From Anaerolineales bacterium (GTDB lineage: Bacteria; Chloroflexota; Anaerolineae; Anaerolineales; UBA4823), in NCBI GenBank assembly GCA_016935755.1, contig JAFGQI010000117.1, forward strand, positions 1-64,000: a stretch of DNA of 64,000 nt, given 5' to 3'. The notes below the pieces were generated by a model, which saw only the letters and a program-made list of their open reading frames with translations, made no database searches and was not told where the DNA came from. How positions within the stretch are numbered: position 1 is the stretch's first letter; every line of letters starts with the position of its first letter. Both the position numbers and the translations under genes were made by a program. This document shows, piece after piece, positions 27,284 through 38,180 of the stretch.

Positions 27284-30082
27284 ATGGAAACCATCGTTGC
27301 GCTGGACATTGAGACAACCGGGCTGGACCCGGAAAAAGACACCATCATTGAAATTGGCGCTGTTAAATTTACTGGTCACCGGGTAGAAGCCGAATGGTCA
27401 ACTTTAATTCATCCAGGGCGACGGATCCCACCATTTATCACTCAATTAACCGGCATCACCGATCAGATGGTGCTGCGCGCCCCGCCTATTCAGGATATCC
27501 TGGCTGAATTGGCGGATTTTGTCGGGAACACGCCCATCCTGGGTCAAAATGTGCGCTTTGACCTGTCATTCCTGCGCCGCCAGGGCCTCTTCCGGCACAA
27601 CACCCTGCTGGACACCTATGAAATGGCTTCTGTACTGCTGCCTACCGCGGGGCGCTACAACCTGGGCTCGCTGGCTCAGGCGCTGGGCGTGCTGCTGCCC
27701 GCCAGTCACCGCGCCCTGGACGATGCCAACGCCACCCGCGGCGTATTCCTGCGTCTGTTCGAAGAGGCGCTGGAGCTGCCCCTCAACCTGCTGGCGGAGA
27801 TCGTCCGTTTGGCAGAGGGATTGGACTGGACTGGCTATTGGCCTTTTCGCCTGGCCCTGCGCGAACGCTCTCACCAGGTGGTCTCGAGCGAATCGGTCAG
27901 GCACAGCTACTCTGGTCCGCTATTTACCGATCCTCCAGTTCGCCAAACGCCCCCCCTTCAGCCGGATGGCGAGCCAATACCTTTAGATACAGATGAAGTA
28001 TCCGCCATCCTGGAACCAGGCGGAATATTTGCCCATCATTTTCCACAATTCGAATATCGTCCGCAGCAGGTTGAGATGCTGCGGGCGGTGGCCCAGTCGC
28101 TTTCCCAGCCAGGGCATTTAATGGTGGAAGCAGGCACCGGCACAGGCAAAAGCATGGCTTACCTGATCCCAGCAAGCCTGTGGGCGCTGAAGAACGGACG
28201 CCGGGTGGTCATTTCCACCAATACAATCAATCTGCAGGATCAACTCATCAATAAGGATATCCCGGATCTGCGGGAAGCGCTGGGATTGGACATCCAGGCT
28301 ACGATAATGAAGGGGCGTTCAAATTATCTGTGCCCGCGCCGGTTAGAAAGCCTGCGCCGTCGAGGCCCAGACAATGCAGATGAGATGCGCGTGCTGGCCA
28401 AGGTGTTGGTCTGGCTGCAAGGTACGCATACCGGTGATCGCTCAGAGATCAATCTGAATGGGCCAACCGAGCGCAGCATCTGGCTGCGATTTTCGGCTGA
28501 AGATGAAGGCTGTACCACCGAAACCTGCCTGAAGCGCACCGGCGGCGCATGCCCCTTCTACCGTGTGCGCCAGGCTGCCCAGAGCGCCCATATCCTGATC
28601 GTCAATCATGCTCTGCTGCTGGCAGACGTAGCCACCGGGAACCGCGTCCTGCCGGACTACCAATACCTGATTGTGGACGAGGCGCACCACCTGGAAGATG
28701 CCACCACCAATGCCTTGAGCTTCCGTGTCACCCTGGCTGACGCCGAACGCCTGCTGGCTCAATTGGGCGGCCCCAACGACGGTATGTTGGGTTGGATTCT
28801 AAGCGCCACCCAGGAGATTCTTTCACCGGTTGAATATGCCAGCCTGAACAACCTGGTGCAGTATAACACCGACCTGGCTTTCCGCCTCCAACACCTGATG
28901 CAGCAGTTTTTTTACAGCCTGAATGAATTCCTGGCACAGCAGCGCGAAGGCCACCCACCCAGTATGTACTCCCAGCAGGAACGCATCCTGCCCGCCACCC
29001 GCGCCCAGCCTGCCTGGGGGGAAGTCGAAGCTGCCTGGGATGAAGGCGAACGCACCTTGCACGCCCTGGTGGAAGGGCTGGCTCGTCTGGCCGAGGGCCT
29101 GGTAGAAATCCAGGATGCGCTCCCGGAAGAAGATGAGGATTTGTACACCGGACTGCTGAATATCTATCGCCGTTTTAGCGAACTTCACAGCCAGTTGAAT
29201 GCCCTGGTGTTTACCCCCTCCGCGGAGCAGATCTATTGGGCAGAGACGCAGCCGAATGGACGCCCACTGGCGTTGAACGCCGCACCGCTGCATATTGGTC
29301 CCCTTATGCAAAAACACCTGTGGCATGAAAAAGCCTCCGTTATCCTGACTTCGGCCACTCTGACTGCTGCCGGCGAGTTTGACTATTTACGCGGGCGGCT
29401 GAGCGCGGTCGAAGCGGATGAGCTGCCTTTGGGATCACCTTTTGATTACGAAAACGCCGCGCTGCTCTACCTGGTCAACGATATCCCCGAACCCAACGAC
29501 CGCAATGGGCACCAGCGAGCGATTGAATCCGGATTGATCCACCTCTGCGGCGCGACAGGCGGAAAAACGCTGGCGCTTTTCACCTCTTACGATCAACTTA
29601 AAAAGACCGCTCAGGCGATTACCCCGGTTCTGTCGCGCAATGATATCCAGGTTTACGAACAAGGCGATGGAGCCTCTGCGCACACCCTGCTGGAAACCTT
29701 TCGGGCGGCTGATCGGGCGGTCTTGCTGGGTACGCGCGCCTTTTGGGAAGGGGTAGATGTACCCGGCGAGGCGCTTTCCGTGCTGGTCATCGCCAAGCTG
29801 CCCTTTGACGTGCCCTCTGATCCAATCGTGGCTGCCCGCTCAGAAACTTTTGATGATCCATTCAATGAGTATTCCCTGCCCGAGGCAATCCTGCGTTTCC
29901 GCCAGGGCTTTGGGCGCCTCATACGCACGCAGTCTGACCGGGGCGTGGTGGCGATTTTCGACCGGCGCATCCTGTCCAAACGGTATGGCCGCCTGTTTCT
30001 GGAGTCTCTGCCAGAGTGTACCGTGCAGACTGGCCCCCTGGCGGATTTGCCCCGCGCGGCAACCCAATGGCTGGGGTTTTAA
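27284..30082 (+). CDS. dinG: DnaQ-like 3'-5' exonuclease + DinG/XPD-type helicase fusion
   Basis: METIVALDIETTGLDPEKDTIIEIGAVKF (DEDDh exonuclease), HRALDDANAT; MVEAGTGTGKSMAYLIP; LIVDEAHHLED; Cys set NYLCP...GCTTETCLKRTGGACPF; LLGTRAFWEGVDVPGEALSVLVIAKLPF. TATAAT 27269-27274 just upstream of ATG 27284. Confidence 0.93.
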   Translation: METIVALDIETTGLDPEKDTIIEIGAVKFTGHRVEAEWSTLIHPGRRIPPFITQLTGITDQMVLRAPPIQDILAELADFVGNTPILGQNVRFDLSFLRRQGLFRHNTLLDTYEMASVLLPTAGRYNLGSLAQALGVLLPASHRALDDANATRGVFLRLFEEALELPLNLLAEIVRLAEGLDWTGYWPFRLALRERSHQVVSSESVRHSYSGPLFTDPPVRQTPPLQPDGEPIPLDTDEVSAILEPGGIFAHHFPQFEYRPQQVEMLRAVAQSLSQPGHLMVEAGTGTGKSMAYLIPASLWALKNGRRVVISTNTINLQDQLINKDIPDLREALGLDIQATIMKGRSNYLCPRRLESLRRRGPDNADEMRVLAKVLVWLQGTHTGDRSEINLNGPTERSIWLRFSAEDEGCTTETCLKRTGGACPFYRVRQAAQSAHILIVNHALLLADVATGNRVLPDYQYLIVDEAHHLEDATTNALSFRVTLADAERLLAQLGGPNDGMLGWILSATQEILSPVEYASLNNLVQYNTDLAFRLQHLMQQFFYSLNEFLAQQREGHPPSMYSQQERILPATRAQPAWGEVEAAWDEGERTLHALVEGLARLAEGLVEIQDALPEEDEDLYTGLLNIYRRFSELHSQLNALVFTPSAEQIYWAETQPNGRPLALNAAPLHIGPLMQKHLWHEKASVILTSATLTAAGEFDYLRGRLSAVEADELPLGSPFDYENAALLYLVNDIPEPNDRNGHQRAIESGLIHLCGATGGKTLALFTSYDQLKKTAQAITPVLSRNDIQVYEQGDGASAHTLLETFRAADRAVLLGTRAFWEGVDVPGEALSVLVIAKLPFDVPSDPIVAARSETFDDPFNEYSLPEAILRFRQGFGRLIRTQSDRGVVAIFDRRILSKRYGRLFLESLPECTVQTGPLADLPRAATQWLGF

Positions 30083-30089
30083 TTGAAAG

Positions 30090-30117
30090 CAGGCGCACCT
30101 GCAGCCAGGCACGCCTG
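30090..30117. terminator. Imperfect hairpin between convergent genes (candidate terminator)
   Basis: CAGGCG-ca-CCTG-cagc-CAGG-ca-CGCCTG; no T-tract. Confidence 0.3.
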
Positions 30118-30139
30118 ATAATCCTTCAGAGAGCGACCC

Positions 30140-30784
30140 TTACTGCTTCCGCCAGATAAATGACCGCAGGATGATCACGATCCCAACGCCAATTAAGATG
30201 ATTGGGATCATGTAAGCCATCAGGTTTTCGACAGCCGCGATCATCAGCAGCCCCATACCCGTCAGCACAGCAGCTGGAATCCAGGCCCATTTCATCTGCC
30301 CTTGTGAAGTGGGCAGCAAGGCGACCAACCCGAAGGTTATCCCCAATCCCAGGAAGAAAACACCCCCCGTCTCGACCCCCGGTAGAAGAGACTCCACCAG
30401 GTCAACGAACCCCAGAGTCAGCAGCACCCCACCCGGGATCAGCGCCCACCAATGCTGCCGGTCGAATAGATAAATCACCAGGAAGCTCAATCCCAAAGAT
30501 CCCAGAACGAACAGCCCTCCCCAGGTTCCCCCGATCGCTGGCGCAATCCAATCCAGGCCAATGGCTGCCGCGACACCCAGCAATCCAAACCCTGGGATCA
30601 AACTCCACCAGTTGAGACGATTCTGGAAAAATACGGAAATAAACAGCACCCCTCCCAGGCCAAAAACCAGCACCCAAAACAAATCCCCCAATTTCAAGAT
30701 GCCAAGGTTATCCAGCAGAAAGATGATTCCCCCCAAGATCAGCAGAGATCCCCATAAGATGCGTGATTCTAAAAATTTAAACAT
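30140..30784 (-). CDS. LiaI/LiaF-type (DUF5668-like) multi-TM membrane protein
   Basis: SRILWGSLLILGGIIFLLDNLGILKLGDLFWVLVFGLGGVLFI pattern and further TM hairpins. Confidence 0.65.
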   Translation of the reverse strand: MFKFLESRILWGSLLILGGIIFLLDNLGILKLGDLFWVLVFGLGGVLFISVFFQNRLNWWSLIPGFGLLGVAAAIGLDWIAPAIGGTWGGLFVLGSLGLSFLVIYLFDRQHWWALIPGGVLLTLGFVDLVESLLPGVETGGVFFLGLGITFGLVALLPTSQGQMKWAWIPAAVLTGMGLLMIAAVENLMAYMIPIILIGVGIVIILRSFIWRKQ

Positions 30785-30823
30785 CGTGCTCCTCCTGATA
30801 ATGATCCCTTTTGACGAAAAATC

Positions 30824-32374
30824 TTACTCAGGCGATAAAGCCGTTTCAATCAGTTTTTGTTTTAAGTCCCATAAGCGCTGAGTCAGCGACACGTGATAAA
30901 TATGAGGGTACATGATACGCCTCACCCCAGGGTCTAAACGTTCGACATCCGCCTGGCGGCAGGAACGCATCTTATCAATTGTCGGCAGTTCATAGACGAG
31001 CTTTCCCTCCCGCAGCACCTCGACCAGCAGCGGCTCAATCTCCGGGATATCCTCTGCCGCGTGAGAGCGAACCTTCGTGTGGTCAGTGGGATGGCGCAGA
31101 ATGATCTGCTGCATCTGGCGTGGGGATTCATCCTCCAGGCCGATCAAATCGGCAGAGGCTTTGCCGCGCTGATCATACAGCCGCCAGACTCGTTTATTGC
31201 CGGGATTGGGCGTTTTGGATGGCGATTCAGAAATCTTAATCGCCGGAATCCACTGCCCCTGATTCTCAACAGCCACCAGCTTATAGACTCCCCCTAAAGC
31301 TGGCTCGCCCCAGGAAGTAATCAGGCGTGTCCCGACCCCATACACCAGGCGGCTGATCAATCGATCCGGGTCTACATCATACCGGGGAGCTTCCTGAGTG
31401 ATCTGAGTGATGATCTGCCAGATAACCAGTTCATCCAAATTGTTAGACAGGACAATCGACACATCCGGAAAACCGGCTGCATCCAGCAGCTTGGCTGACT
31501 GGATGCTCAGATACGCCAGGTCGCCTGAATCCAGGCGCACACCCACAGGTCGGTAGCCTTTCATACGCAGTTCTTCAAACACCTGAATCGCATTCGGAAT
31601 GCCGCTCTTCAAGGTATCAATCGTATCCACCAACAGCGTGCAGTCATCCGGATAATTATCTGCGTAAGCGCGGAAAGCGTCCAGTTCACTCATGCCCAAA
31701 GAGATAAACAGCTGCACCATGCTGTGGGCATGCGTGCCCTTAGGCGGATAGCCCAGCACAGCAGAAATCCCCACATTCGAAGTAAAATCTGCCCCACCAA
31801 TCAGCGCGGCCCGTGCTCCAGCATTACCGCCTTTACCGTGCGCCCGCCGCAAACCAAACTCCAGCATCACCTGACCGCGGCCAATTTCTCGGATGCGCGC
31901 CGCCTTCGTAGCAATCAGGATTTGAAAATTCAGGTGATTGAGCAAAGATGTCTCAAGAATTTGGGCCATCGCCAGCGGACCCTGGATAATCGTCAGCGGC
32001 ACATTGGGATGGATCACGCGGCCTTCTGGGATCGCCCACATGCTGATCCCGGAGAAATCACCATGGCTGCGCAGCCAATCCAGAAAATCATCCCCAAAAA
32101 GAGGCGAGCCAGTGCGAGATTTCAGGCTGCGCAGATAAGCTACATCCTGCTCACGGAAATGCGCCTGTTTCATCCAGTCTAAAAGCCATTCAAGCCCGGC
32201 ATTGATGCAGTAACCAGCTTTGTGGGAGCCGTAATCCGGATAATTACGAAAATAATGATCAAACTGCACCAGCCTTTCGTGCAGGCCCACCCGGTAATAA
32301 AGCTGCGCCATGGTGAGCTGGTACATATCGGTGAACAATATCCCTTCAGCCGTGTCCTGTTGTGAATTTTTCAT
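30824..32374 (-). CDS. pncB: Nicotinate phosphoribosyltransferase
   Basis: [36 protein letters not shown]...[33 protein letters not shown]...[13 protein letters not shown]...[24 protein letters not shown]. Confidence 0.95.
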   Translation of the reverse strand: MKNSQQDTAEGILFTDMYQLTMAQLYYRVGLHERLVQFDHYFRNYPDYGSHKAGYCINAGLEWLLDWMKQAHFREQDVAYLRSLKSRTGSPLFGDDFLDWLRSHGDFSGISMWAIPEGRVIHPNVPLTIIQGPLAMAQILETSLLNHLNFQILIATKAARIREIGRGQVMLEFGLRRAHGKGGNAGARAALIGGADFTSNVGISAVLGYPPKGTHAHSMVQLFISLGMSELDAFRAYADNYPDDCTLLVDTIDTLKSGIPNAIQVFEELRMKGYRPVGVRLDSGDLAYLSIQSAKLLDAAGFPDVSIVLSNNLDELVIWQIITQITQEAPRYDVDPDRLISRLVYGVGTRLITSWGEPALGGVYKLVAVENQGQWIPAIKISESPSKTPNPGNKRVWRLYDQRGKASADLIGLEDESPRQMQQIILRHPTDHTKVRSHAAEDIPEIEPLLVEVLREGKLVYELPTIDKMRSCRQADVERLDPGVRRIMYPHIYHVSLTQRLWDLKQKLIETALSPE

Positions 32375-32394
32375 CGCCTCATCCACTGCATCGC

Positions 32395-33186
32395 TCAGCC
32401 GATTTCAACCGAGCCTACACCGGTCTCAATTTCAATATCGACTTTATTTTGAGCCAGGTCATAGTCCGTGGACTGGTAACCCCTCTCTGCACGAGGGAAG
32501 CGTTCTTTATCCACACTGACGCTCGCCAGTCCGCTACTGTAGTGGATCGAGGCGGCCACACCCTGGGGGACACGCACTTTCACCGAGGCCGCTCCAGTCG
32601 AAATTTTTACCCGGGTATATCCAGCCACTGCAGGGAGAGTGAGATCCGTTGAACTGGCTCCAGAGCTAAGGCGTAAGCTGGTAACCTTTAACTCGGTCAG
32701 ATCCACCCGGGCATCATTGGCCCCGGTCTCTAGCTCCAGGCCGAGCGGCACCTCGTTTGTCAGCCGCAGCGACCAGTTCAGGGTATCTCCTGGCGACCAG
32801 GCAAATGGGAAGGACCAGGTCTGAGAAGGGTTTAAACGCACACCCAGGGTATCAGCCTGGCGTTTCTTATCAATTTCAACCCCGCCGCCGAACTCGCCAT
32901 CCAACAGGTTGCCTGGCCCAGCGCCAGAACCGATCTGTAATCGCCCGGCGGCATGCCCAATGCGCACAGAGGCCTGGCTGGCGCCTTCCAACGGGATGCT
33001 GGCTTGCTCAACCTCCAGATTGCGCCGGAGAAAAAGACCCAGGATAATCCAGACGCCGAAGAGGATCAAACCAATCGGCCAGATGATCCCCCAGATATTC
33101 GCGGTTACAATCCCCATATTGCTCAACAATAACAGCACCCCCAGCAAGACCAGGATCGTACCCCAGAAAATCGTATTCGATCGCAT
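32395..33186 (-). CDS. LiaF-like protein: N-terminal TM (LiaI/DUF5668-like) + C-terminal toast-rack-like adhesin domain
   Basis: [46 protein letters not shown]-terminal repeated beta pattern [51 protein letters not shown] before ATG 33186. Confidence 0.75.
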   Translation of the reverse strand: MRSNTIFWGTILVLLGVLLLLSNMGIVTANIWGIIWPIGLILFGVWIILGLFLRRNLEVEQASIPLEGASQASVRIGHAAGRLQIGSGAGPGNLLDGEFGGGVEIDKKRQADTLGVRLNPSQTWSFPFAWSPGDTLNWSLRLTNEVPLGLELETGANDARVDLTELKVTSLRLSSGASSTDLTLPAVAGYTRVKISTGAASVKVRVPQGVAASIHYSSGLASVSVDKERFPRAERGYQSTDYDLAQNKVDIEIETGVGSVEIG

Positions 33187-33307
33187 GTGCTGACCTCCAG
33201 ACTGCATCATGAGCGTACAGAATAGTTTACGCCCACAAATAGAAAAAGTTGCGCAGAACAGATTGCCTAAGCAGCAACGGTGATCAGGCAGCTTGACCAG
33301 ACCCGAC

Positions 33308-33400
33308 TTACATGCTCTGTATCAGGGCAAAGATGACCGCCAACACAACGATGACAGCGCCAATGGCGATCGCTAACCAGGTTGAAAACTTCTGGCGCAC
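33308..33400 (-). CDS. 30-aa single-pass membrane small ORF (not in ORF track)
   Basis: Minus strand TAAGGAGAGCCT-GTG: MRQKFSTWLAIAIGAVIVVLAVIFALIQSM*. SD AAGGAG overlaps the stop codon of the upstream reductase gene. Confidence 0.6.
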   Translation of the reverse strand: MRQKFSTWLAIAIGAVIVVLAVIFALIQSM

Positions 33401-33409
33401 AGGCTCTCC

Positions 33410-34741
33410 TTAAACAAGATTGAATCGTTCCGCATGAAAATCGCCAAATGGAACCTTCAAGTTTATAAGTGCTTTTTCCACCGCATTCATCATGGGCTGG
33501 GGGCCACAAATAAAAACTTCAAACGTATTGCGCTGCCTTGCCTGAGGCAGGAAGCGTTCCAGAATAGCTTGCGAGACAAAACCCGACTCACCACTCCAGT
33601 CAGCTGGCGGTTCCTGCAAAAGCTGCACTACAGTTAGATTCAGCGCATCTTTCAAGTTCTCAATTTCCTCGCGAAAAATTACACTCTCCCAGTCTCGATT
33701 GGCGTAGATCAGCACCAAAGGACGACGATCACCACGCTCAGCCAGAGTGCGCAGCATACTCATGATGGGTGTAATCCCTACTCCACCAGCAATAAAAACG
33801 AACTGTTCTGCATGCGAATGACGATCTACACTGAAATTGCCAAAAGGCCCATCCACGAACACCTTCTCTCCAGGCGACAAATTTTTAATCTGGCGAGTGA
33901 AATCCCCTAATTCCTTGATGGTGAAGGTCAACCGATCGGATTGGCAGGCATTGGAGGAGAAAGAGAACGGATGTTCGCCGTCTAAAAAGGGTGAACTCCG
34001 GATAGTGATCCAGGCAAACTGGCCCGGCATAAACTTCATCCCTGCATGCCCCACGGGTTTGACAGTCAGGCTCCAGGCATTACCGCGTTCAGAGTGAATG
34101 TGCTCAACCTCGTATGGACGCCTGAGAAGCTGAAGAGGCTTGATGATGCGAACATAGATCAATAAACTCACCCAGAACACACCATAGATTATCCAAAAAG
34201 ACTGCTTCCAGGGGGTGTTCAGGTAGTGTCGAGCTAAGATCACATGAGTCATCGCCAGAACAACCACGGCAGTAGCCAAAATGCCATGCCAAACCCGCCA
34301 GGTGGTATATTCAAGCTTGAACCGCTTTCGCCATAGCGAAGCAGCAACAAGCCCCATCAACAACAGCACCGCAGTTACGCCTGCTCTCGCCCGCCAGGGT
34401 GCAGTAAACAGGTTTAGTAAACCCAGGGTATCCGGTGAAAAGGCAAAGAGCAGCAAGGGGTGAGCCAGAACCAGGACAAAAGCCACCAGAGAAACCTGGC
34501 GATGAAAATGGTAAACAATATCCGCGCCATAAGGGGCTTTAATCGACTTAAACCGGGCGGTTAACACAAACTGCAGAGACATCATTGCCAGACCAGCAAA
34601 GCCCAGCGCTACCGAGAGCTCCCGCCAAAATTCACGCCCCTCCGGGACATTGCCAATCAACAGGATCATGAGCGGAGCGCTCACAATCAGGATATACATA
34701 AAAATCCAAAACGCACCTTGAAATAGATACTTCTTTCTCAC
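33410..34741 (-). CDS. Ferric reductase-like transmembrane domain + FAD/NAD(P)-binding oxidoreductase
   Basis: Six-TM N-terminus with His pairs (YHFHRQVSLVAFVLVLAHPLLL, WRVWHGILATAVVVLAMTHVILARH); FMPGQFAWITIRSSPFLDGEHPFSFSS; VDGPFGNFS; VFIAGGVGITPIMSMLRTL; FICGPQPMMNAVEKAL. Confidence 0.9.
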   Translation of the reverse strand: MRKKYLFQGAFWIFMYILIVSAPLMILLIGNVPEGREFWRELSVALGFAGLAMMSLQFVLTARFKSIKAPYGADIVYHFHRQVSLVAFVLVLAHPLLLFAFSPDTLGLLNLFTAPWRARAGVTAVLLLMGLVAASLWRKRFKLEYTTWRVWHGILATAVVVLAMTHVILARHYLNTPWKQSFWIIYGVFWVSLLIYVRIIKPLQLLRRPYEVEHIHSERGNAWSLTVKPVGHAGMKFMPGQFAWITIRSSPFLDGEHPFSFSSNACQSDRLTFTIKELGDFTRQIKNLSPGEKVFVDGPFGNFSVDRHSHAEQFVFIAGGVGITPIMSMLRTLAERGDRRPLVLIYANRDWESVIFREEIENLKDALNLTVVQLLQEPPADWSGESGFVSQAILERFLPQARQRNTFEVFICGPQPMMNAVEKALINLKVPFGDFHAERFNLV

Positions 34742-34865
34742 CTGGTCATTCTCTCAGATGCCTGCAAATGTAAACCCAATAACCTTAGAACCCGTGTTAA
34801 TGCTTGTAACCGTGGGGTTTTATATCCTCCGCTGATTGTGAAGCACATGAATCAATAACCGTAGA

Positions 34866-35300
34866 TCAGCGCATTCCCTGGATATAATTTTCAAGTTGTT
34901 TAACCATGAACTGCAGTTCCTCGATCAGATCCTTGACCACATCCCCAATCGACAGGATCCCCACCAGGCGCCCCTCTTCGAAGACCGGTAAATGGCGGAC
35001 ACGATGCTCTGTCATCAGCGCCATGCAGGCATTGACGGATTGCTTGGGGCTAACGGTGATCAGCTCTCTTGTCATTACTTCTTCTACCTTAACTTTTTCG
35101 GGCTCTTTACCCAAAAGCCCTACCCGGCGAGCAAAATCTCTCTCAGAAAATATCCCTGCGACAACCTCACCATCCATGACCACGACAGAACCAATTCCAT
35201 GATCGGCAAAGTGTTTCAACGCTTCTGAAACTGGTGCATCTTTGGTGATTGTCCAGACAGTGCTGCCTTTAGCCTTCAAGATTTGACCAACAGTGTTCAT
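34866..35300 (-). CDS. CBS-domain pair protein
   Basis: VSEALKHFADHGIGSVVVMDGEVVAGIFSERDFARRV...VEEVMTRELITVSPKQSVNACMALMTEHRVRHLPVFEEGRLVGILSIGDVVKDLIEE. Confidence 0.92.
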   Translation of the reverse strand: MNTVGQILKAKGSTVWTITKDAPVSEALKHFADHGIGSVVVMDGEVVAGIFSERDFARRVGLLGKEPEKVKVEEVMTRELITVSPKQSVNACMALMTEHRVRHLPVFEEGRLVGILSIGDVVKDLIEELQFMVKQLENYIQGMR

Positions 35301-35363
35301 TTTTCTACTCCCTATGGGTTTTGTTTTTCTCTCAGCAATTATACAATGGATTTATCCGGTTCG

Positions 35364-38180
35364 TTATCGTCTGTCATCTTCCTTGCGCCGGATAAACCAT
35401 TTTTGGATCTCAACCACCCAGAACAAGGATGTGGCAAGGACAAGACAAATCAGCAGTTCTGGCAGCGGCAAAGCCTTGGTATCGAAAATGGATTGCAGCG
35501 GAGGCAGGTAGATGACCGCCAGCTGCAGCAGGGTGGTCAAGACAACCGCTCCGGCCAGGGCGCGGTTGCTGAACAAACCAATCGTAAACAGCGAATCGCG
35601 CCGGGAGCGGATCGCCATCACATAGCCCATCTCCGATAGGGTCAGGGTGGAGAAAACCATCGTCTGCCACATTGGGTTGTCCATGCGCCAGTACCAGAAG
35701 CCCACCCCCAGCGAAATCAGGCCCATCAGTAAACCAAGCCAAAGGACATTCACCCCCAGGCCGCGGGCGAAGATGTTCTCTTTGGGCGGATAGGGTGGGC
35801 GCTGCATGGTGTTTTTTTCACCAAGCTCAACCCCCAGGGCCAGGCCCGGCAACCCATCTGTGACCAGATTGATCCACAAGATCTGGATAGGCAGGAGCGC
35901 CAGCGGCATCCCCAGGAAAGGCGCCAGCAGCATCACCCAGATCTCGCCGGCATTGCTGGTCAGGGTATATTGAATAAATTTACGAATGTTATCGTAAATA
36001 ATGCGCCCTTCGCGCACCGCGGCAACAATCGTGGCGAAATTGTCATCCAGCAGCACCATATCCGAAGCCTCTTTAGATACGTCGGTGCCAGCGATGCCCA
36101 TGGCTACGCCGATATCCGCTTTCTTAAGGGCCGGAGCATCATTAACCCCATCGCCTGTCATGGCAGCGATATGGCCGCGCCTTTGCAGAGCCTGGACGAT
36201 CTTCAGCTTATGCTCGGGTGTAACCCGAGCATATACCGAAACCTGCATCACCATCTCATCCAACGCTTCGGGGGTTAATTGGTTTAATTCCTGCCCAGTT
36301 ACAACCCGATCATCGGTCATGAAGCCAAGTTCCCTGGCGATATAACCTGCTGTCAGCGGGTGGTCGCCAGTGATCATGATGGGCCGCACGCCAGCAGTTC
36401 GACAGGTTTGCACGGCATCCTTCACTTCCCCACGAGCAGGATCGATCATGCCTACCATGCCAACAAAGATCAGCTCATCTTCAAACGGGAACCCATCCGG
36501 CGAGGATTGGACCGAGCTTTCAGGCAGATCTGCTAATGTGCGAAAGGCAAACCCTAAGACCCGCATGCCTTTTTTTGCCAGACGCTCGTTGCCAGCTTCA
36601 ATTCTCTCCCGCCAACCCTGATCCAGAGGCTCTATATGATCCTCTACCCAGACATGATCCGAGATTTCCAGCAGGCTGTCAATCGCGCCTTTGGCAAAGG
36701 CGACATAAGGCGTCCAACCTGTCTTTCCCAAGGCGTGCCAGTCCCAGATGCCCCGCAATGATTCTGTGATCTCGGCAGTTGAAGCTGGCATTTTATGCAC
36801 AGTAGTCATTCGCTTGCGATCCGAATCAAAAGGCGCTTCAGCCACCCGGGGGAAATTACCTTCCAGCAGGTTCTTGAATAATCCCATCCGAGCGGCCATC
36901 AACAACAAAGCGCCCTCGGTAGGGTCGCCTACAATTTGATAACCAGCCTGCTCTTCATCACGCTCCAGGACAGCATCGTTACACAACGCTCCCCCAGCCA
37001 GCATGAGCGGCAGCGCGGGCAGTGAACACATCACCTCCTGCTGCTTCTGATCCGGTTCCAGGATATCCGAAACCAGAGTCTTGCCGCGTAAGGGCAGGTT
37101 GATTTCCTGTTGGCTCAGATCAAATTCATGCTCAGCCATATCCAGGATCGTGACCGTCATTCGATTTTCAGTGAGTGTGCCGGTCTTATCAGAGCAAATC
37201 ACCGTCACCGAACCCAGCGCCTCCACGGCGGGGAGCTTGCGGATCAAAGCCTGGCGGTTGAGCATGCGGCGTGCGCCCAGGGCCAGGGCGATGGTTACCA
37301 CCGCTGGCAGCCCCTCAGGAATAGCCGCCACAGCCATGCCAATGGAAGTCAAAAGCAATACACGGATATCCTCTCCGCGCAGCAAACCCAGGATGAAAAC
37401 AATTACAACCAGGACAAAAGCAGCCAGCGCTAAACCCTTACCCAATTGGGTTAGCCGGCGCTGCAGCGGGGTGGGTTCCTGTCCAGCAGCCTGCATCAGC
37501 CCGGCAATGCGCCCCAGTTCAGTCTGCATCCCGGTGGCAGTGACCAGCGCTGCGCCGCGGCCATAAGTGACCGCAGTGCCCATAAACACCATGTTCCGCC
37601 GATCAGCCAGGGGAAGTTCGGCCCCACTTGCAGGAGAAAAATGAGCATCCTTGGTCACCGGAACCGATTCGCCCGTTAGTGCTGATTCCTGGGTGCTCAG
37701 GTTGACGCTCTCCACCAGGCGGCAATCGGCGGGGATCATATTCCCCGCTTCCAAGACAACAATATCCCCCGGCACCAGCGCTCGGGCGGAGATCTCCTGC
37801 AAATGCCCAGCCCGACGGACGCGCACGATCGGCACCGCCAACCGCTTCAGGGCGGCCATAGCTTGTTCAGCCTGGTATTCTTGCCGGAATCCCAACAGCG
37901 CGTTCAGAACTACGATGACCATGATCACGGCTGCGTCTTTATATTCACCCAGAAAAGCCGATATCAAAGTGGCAATGATCAGGACAACCACCATTGTCCC
38001 CTTGAACTGCTCGAATAGGATCACCCACGGACTCTTTACCCCCTGCTCCTCCAGCTCATTCGATCCATATTCCGTCTGCCGTCGGGTGACTTCGGCATGA
38101 TCTAATCCCCGCGCGAGATCACTTTTCAACTCAGTTAGCGCTTGCTCGGCGGATAACCGGTACCATTCAGTTGTAGTCAT
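35364..38180 (-). CDS. Cation-translocating P-type ATPase (Ca2+-type/P2A-like)
   Basis: [71 protein letters not shown]-terminal cation ATPase TM domain. ATG 38180 overlaps upstream TGA. Confidence 0.94.
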   Translation of the reverse strand: MTTTEWYRLSAEQALTELKSDLARGLDHAEVTRRQTEYGSNELEEQGVKSPWVILFEQFKGTMVVVLIIATLISAFLGEYKDAAVIMVIVVLNALLGFRQEYQAEQAMAALKRLAVPIVRVRRAGHLQEISARALVPGDIVVLEAGNMIPADCRLVESVNLSTQESALTGESVPVTKDAHFSPASGAELPLADRRNMVFMGTAVTYGRGAALVTATGMQTELGRIAGLMQAAGQEPTPLQRRLTQLGKGLALAAFVLVVIVFILGLLRGEDIRVLLLTSIGMAVAAIPEGLPAVVTIALALGARRMLNRQALIRKLPAVEALGSVTVICSDKTGTLTENRMTVTILDMAEHEFDLSQQEINLPLRGKTLVSDILEPDQKQQEVMCSLPALPLMLAGGALCNDAVLERDEEQAGYQIVGDPTEGALLLMAARMGLFKNLLEGNFPRVAEAPFDSDRKRMTTVHKMPASTAEITESLRGIWDWHALGKTGWTPYVAFAKGAIDSLLEISDHVWVEDHIEPLDQGWRERIEAGNERLAKKGMRVLGFAFRTLADLPESSVQSSPDGFPFEDELIFVGMVGMIDPARGEVKDAVQTCRTAGVRPIMITGDHPLTAGYIARELGFMTDDRVVTGQELNQLTPEALDEMVMQVSVYARVTPEHKLKIVQALQRRGHIAAMTGDGVNDAPALKKADIGVAMGIAGTDVSKEASDMVLLDDNFATIVAAVREGRIIYDNIRKFIQYTLTSNAGEIWVMLLAPFLGMPLALLPIQILWINLVTDGLPGLALGVELGEKNTMQRPPYPPKENIFARGLGVNVLWLGLLMGLISLGVGFWYWRMDNPMWQTMVFSTLTLSEMGYVMAIRSRRDSLFTIGLFSNRALAGAVVLTTLLQLAVIYLPPLQSIFDTKALPLPELLICLVLATSLFWVVEIQKWFIRRKEDDRR

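Noticed and set aside
28823-29326. 167-aa minus-strand ORF inside the dinG-like gene
   Set aside because: Antisense shadow of a helicase with intact motifs; no SD or domain support.
34742-34865. Intergenic gap checked for tRNA or small RNA
   Set aside because: No T-loop (GTTCRANNC) or cloverleaf-like pairing seen; the other intergenic gaps are mostly too short as well.
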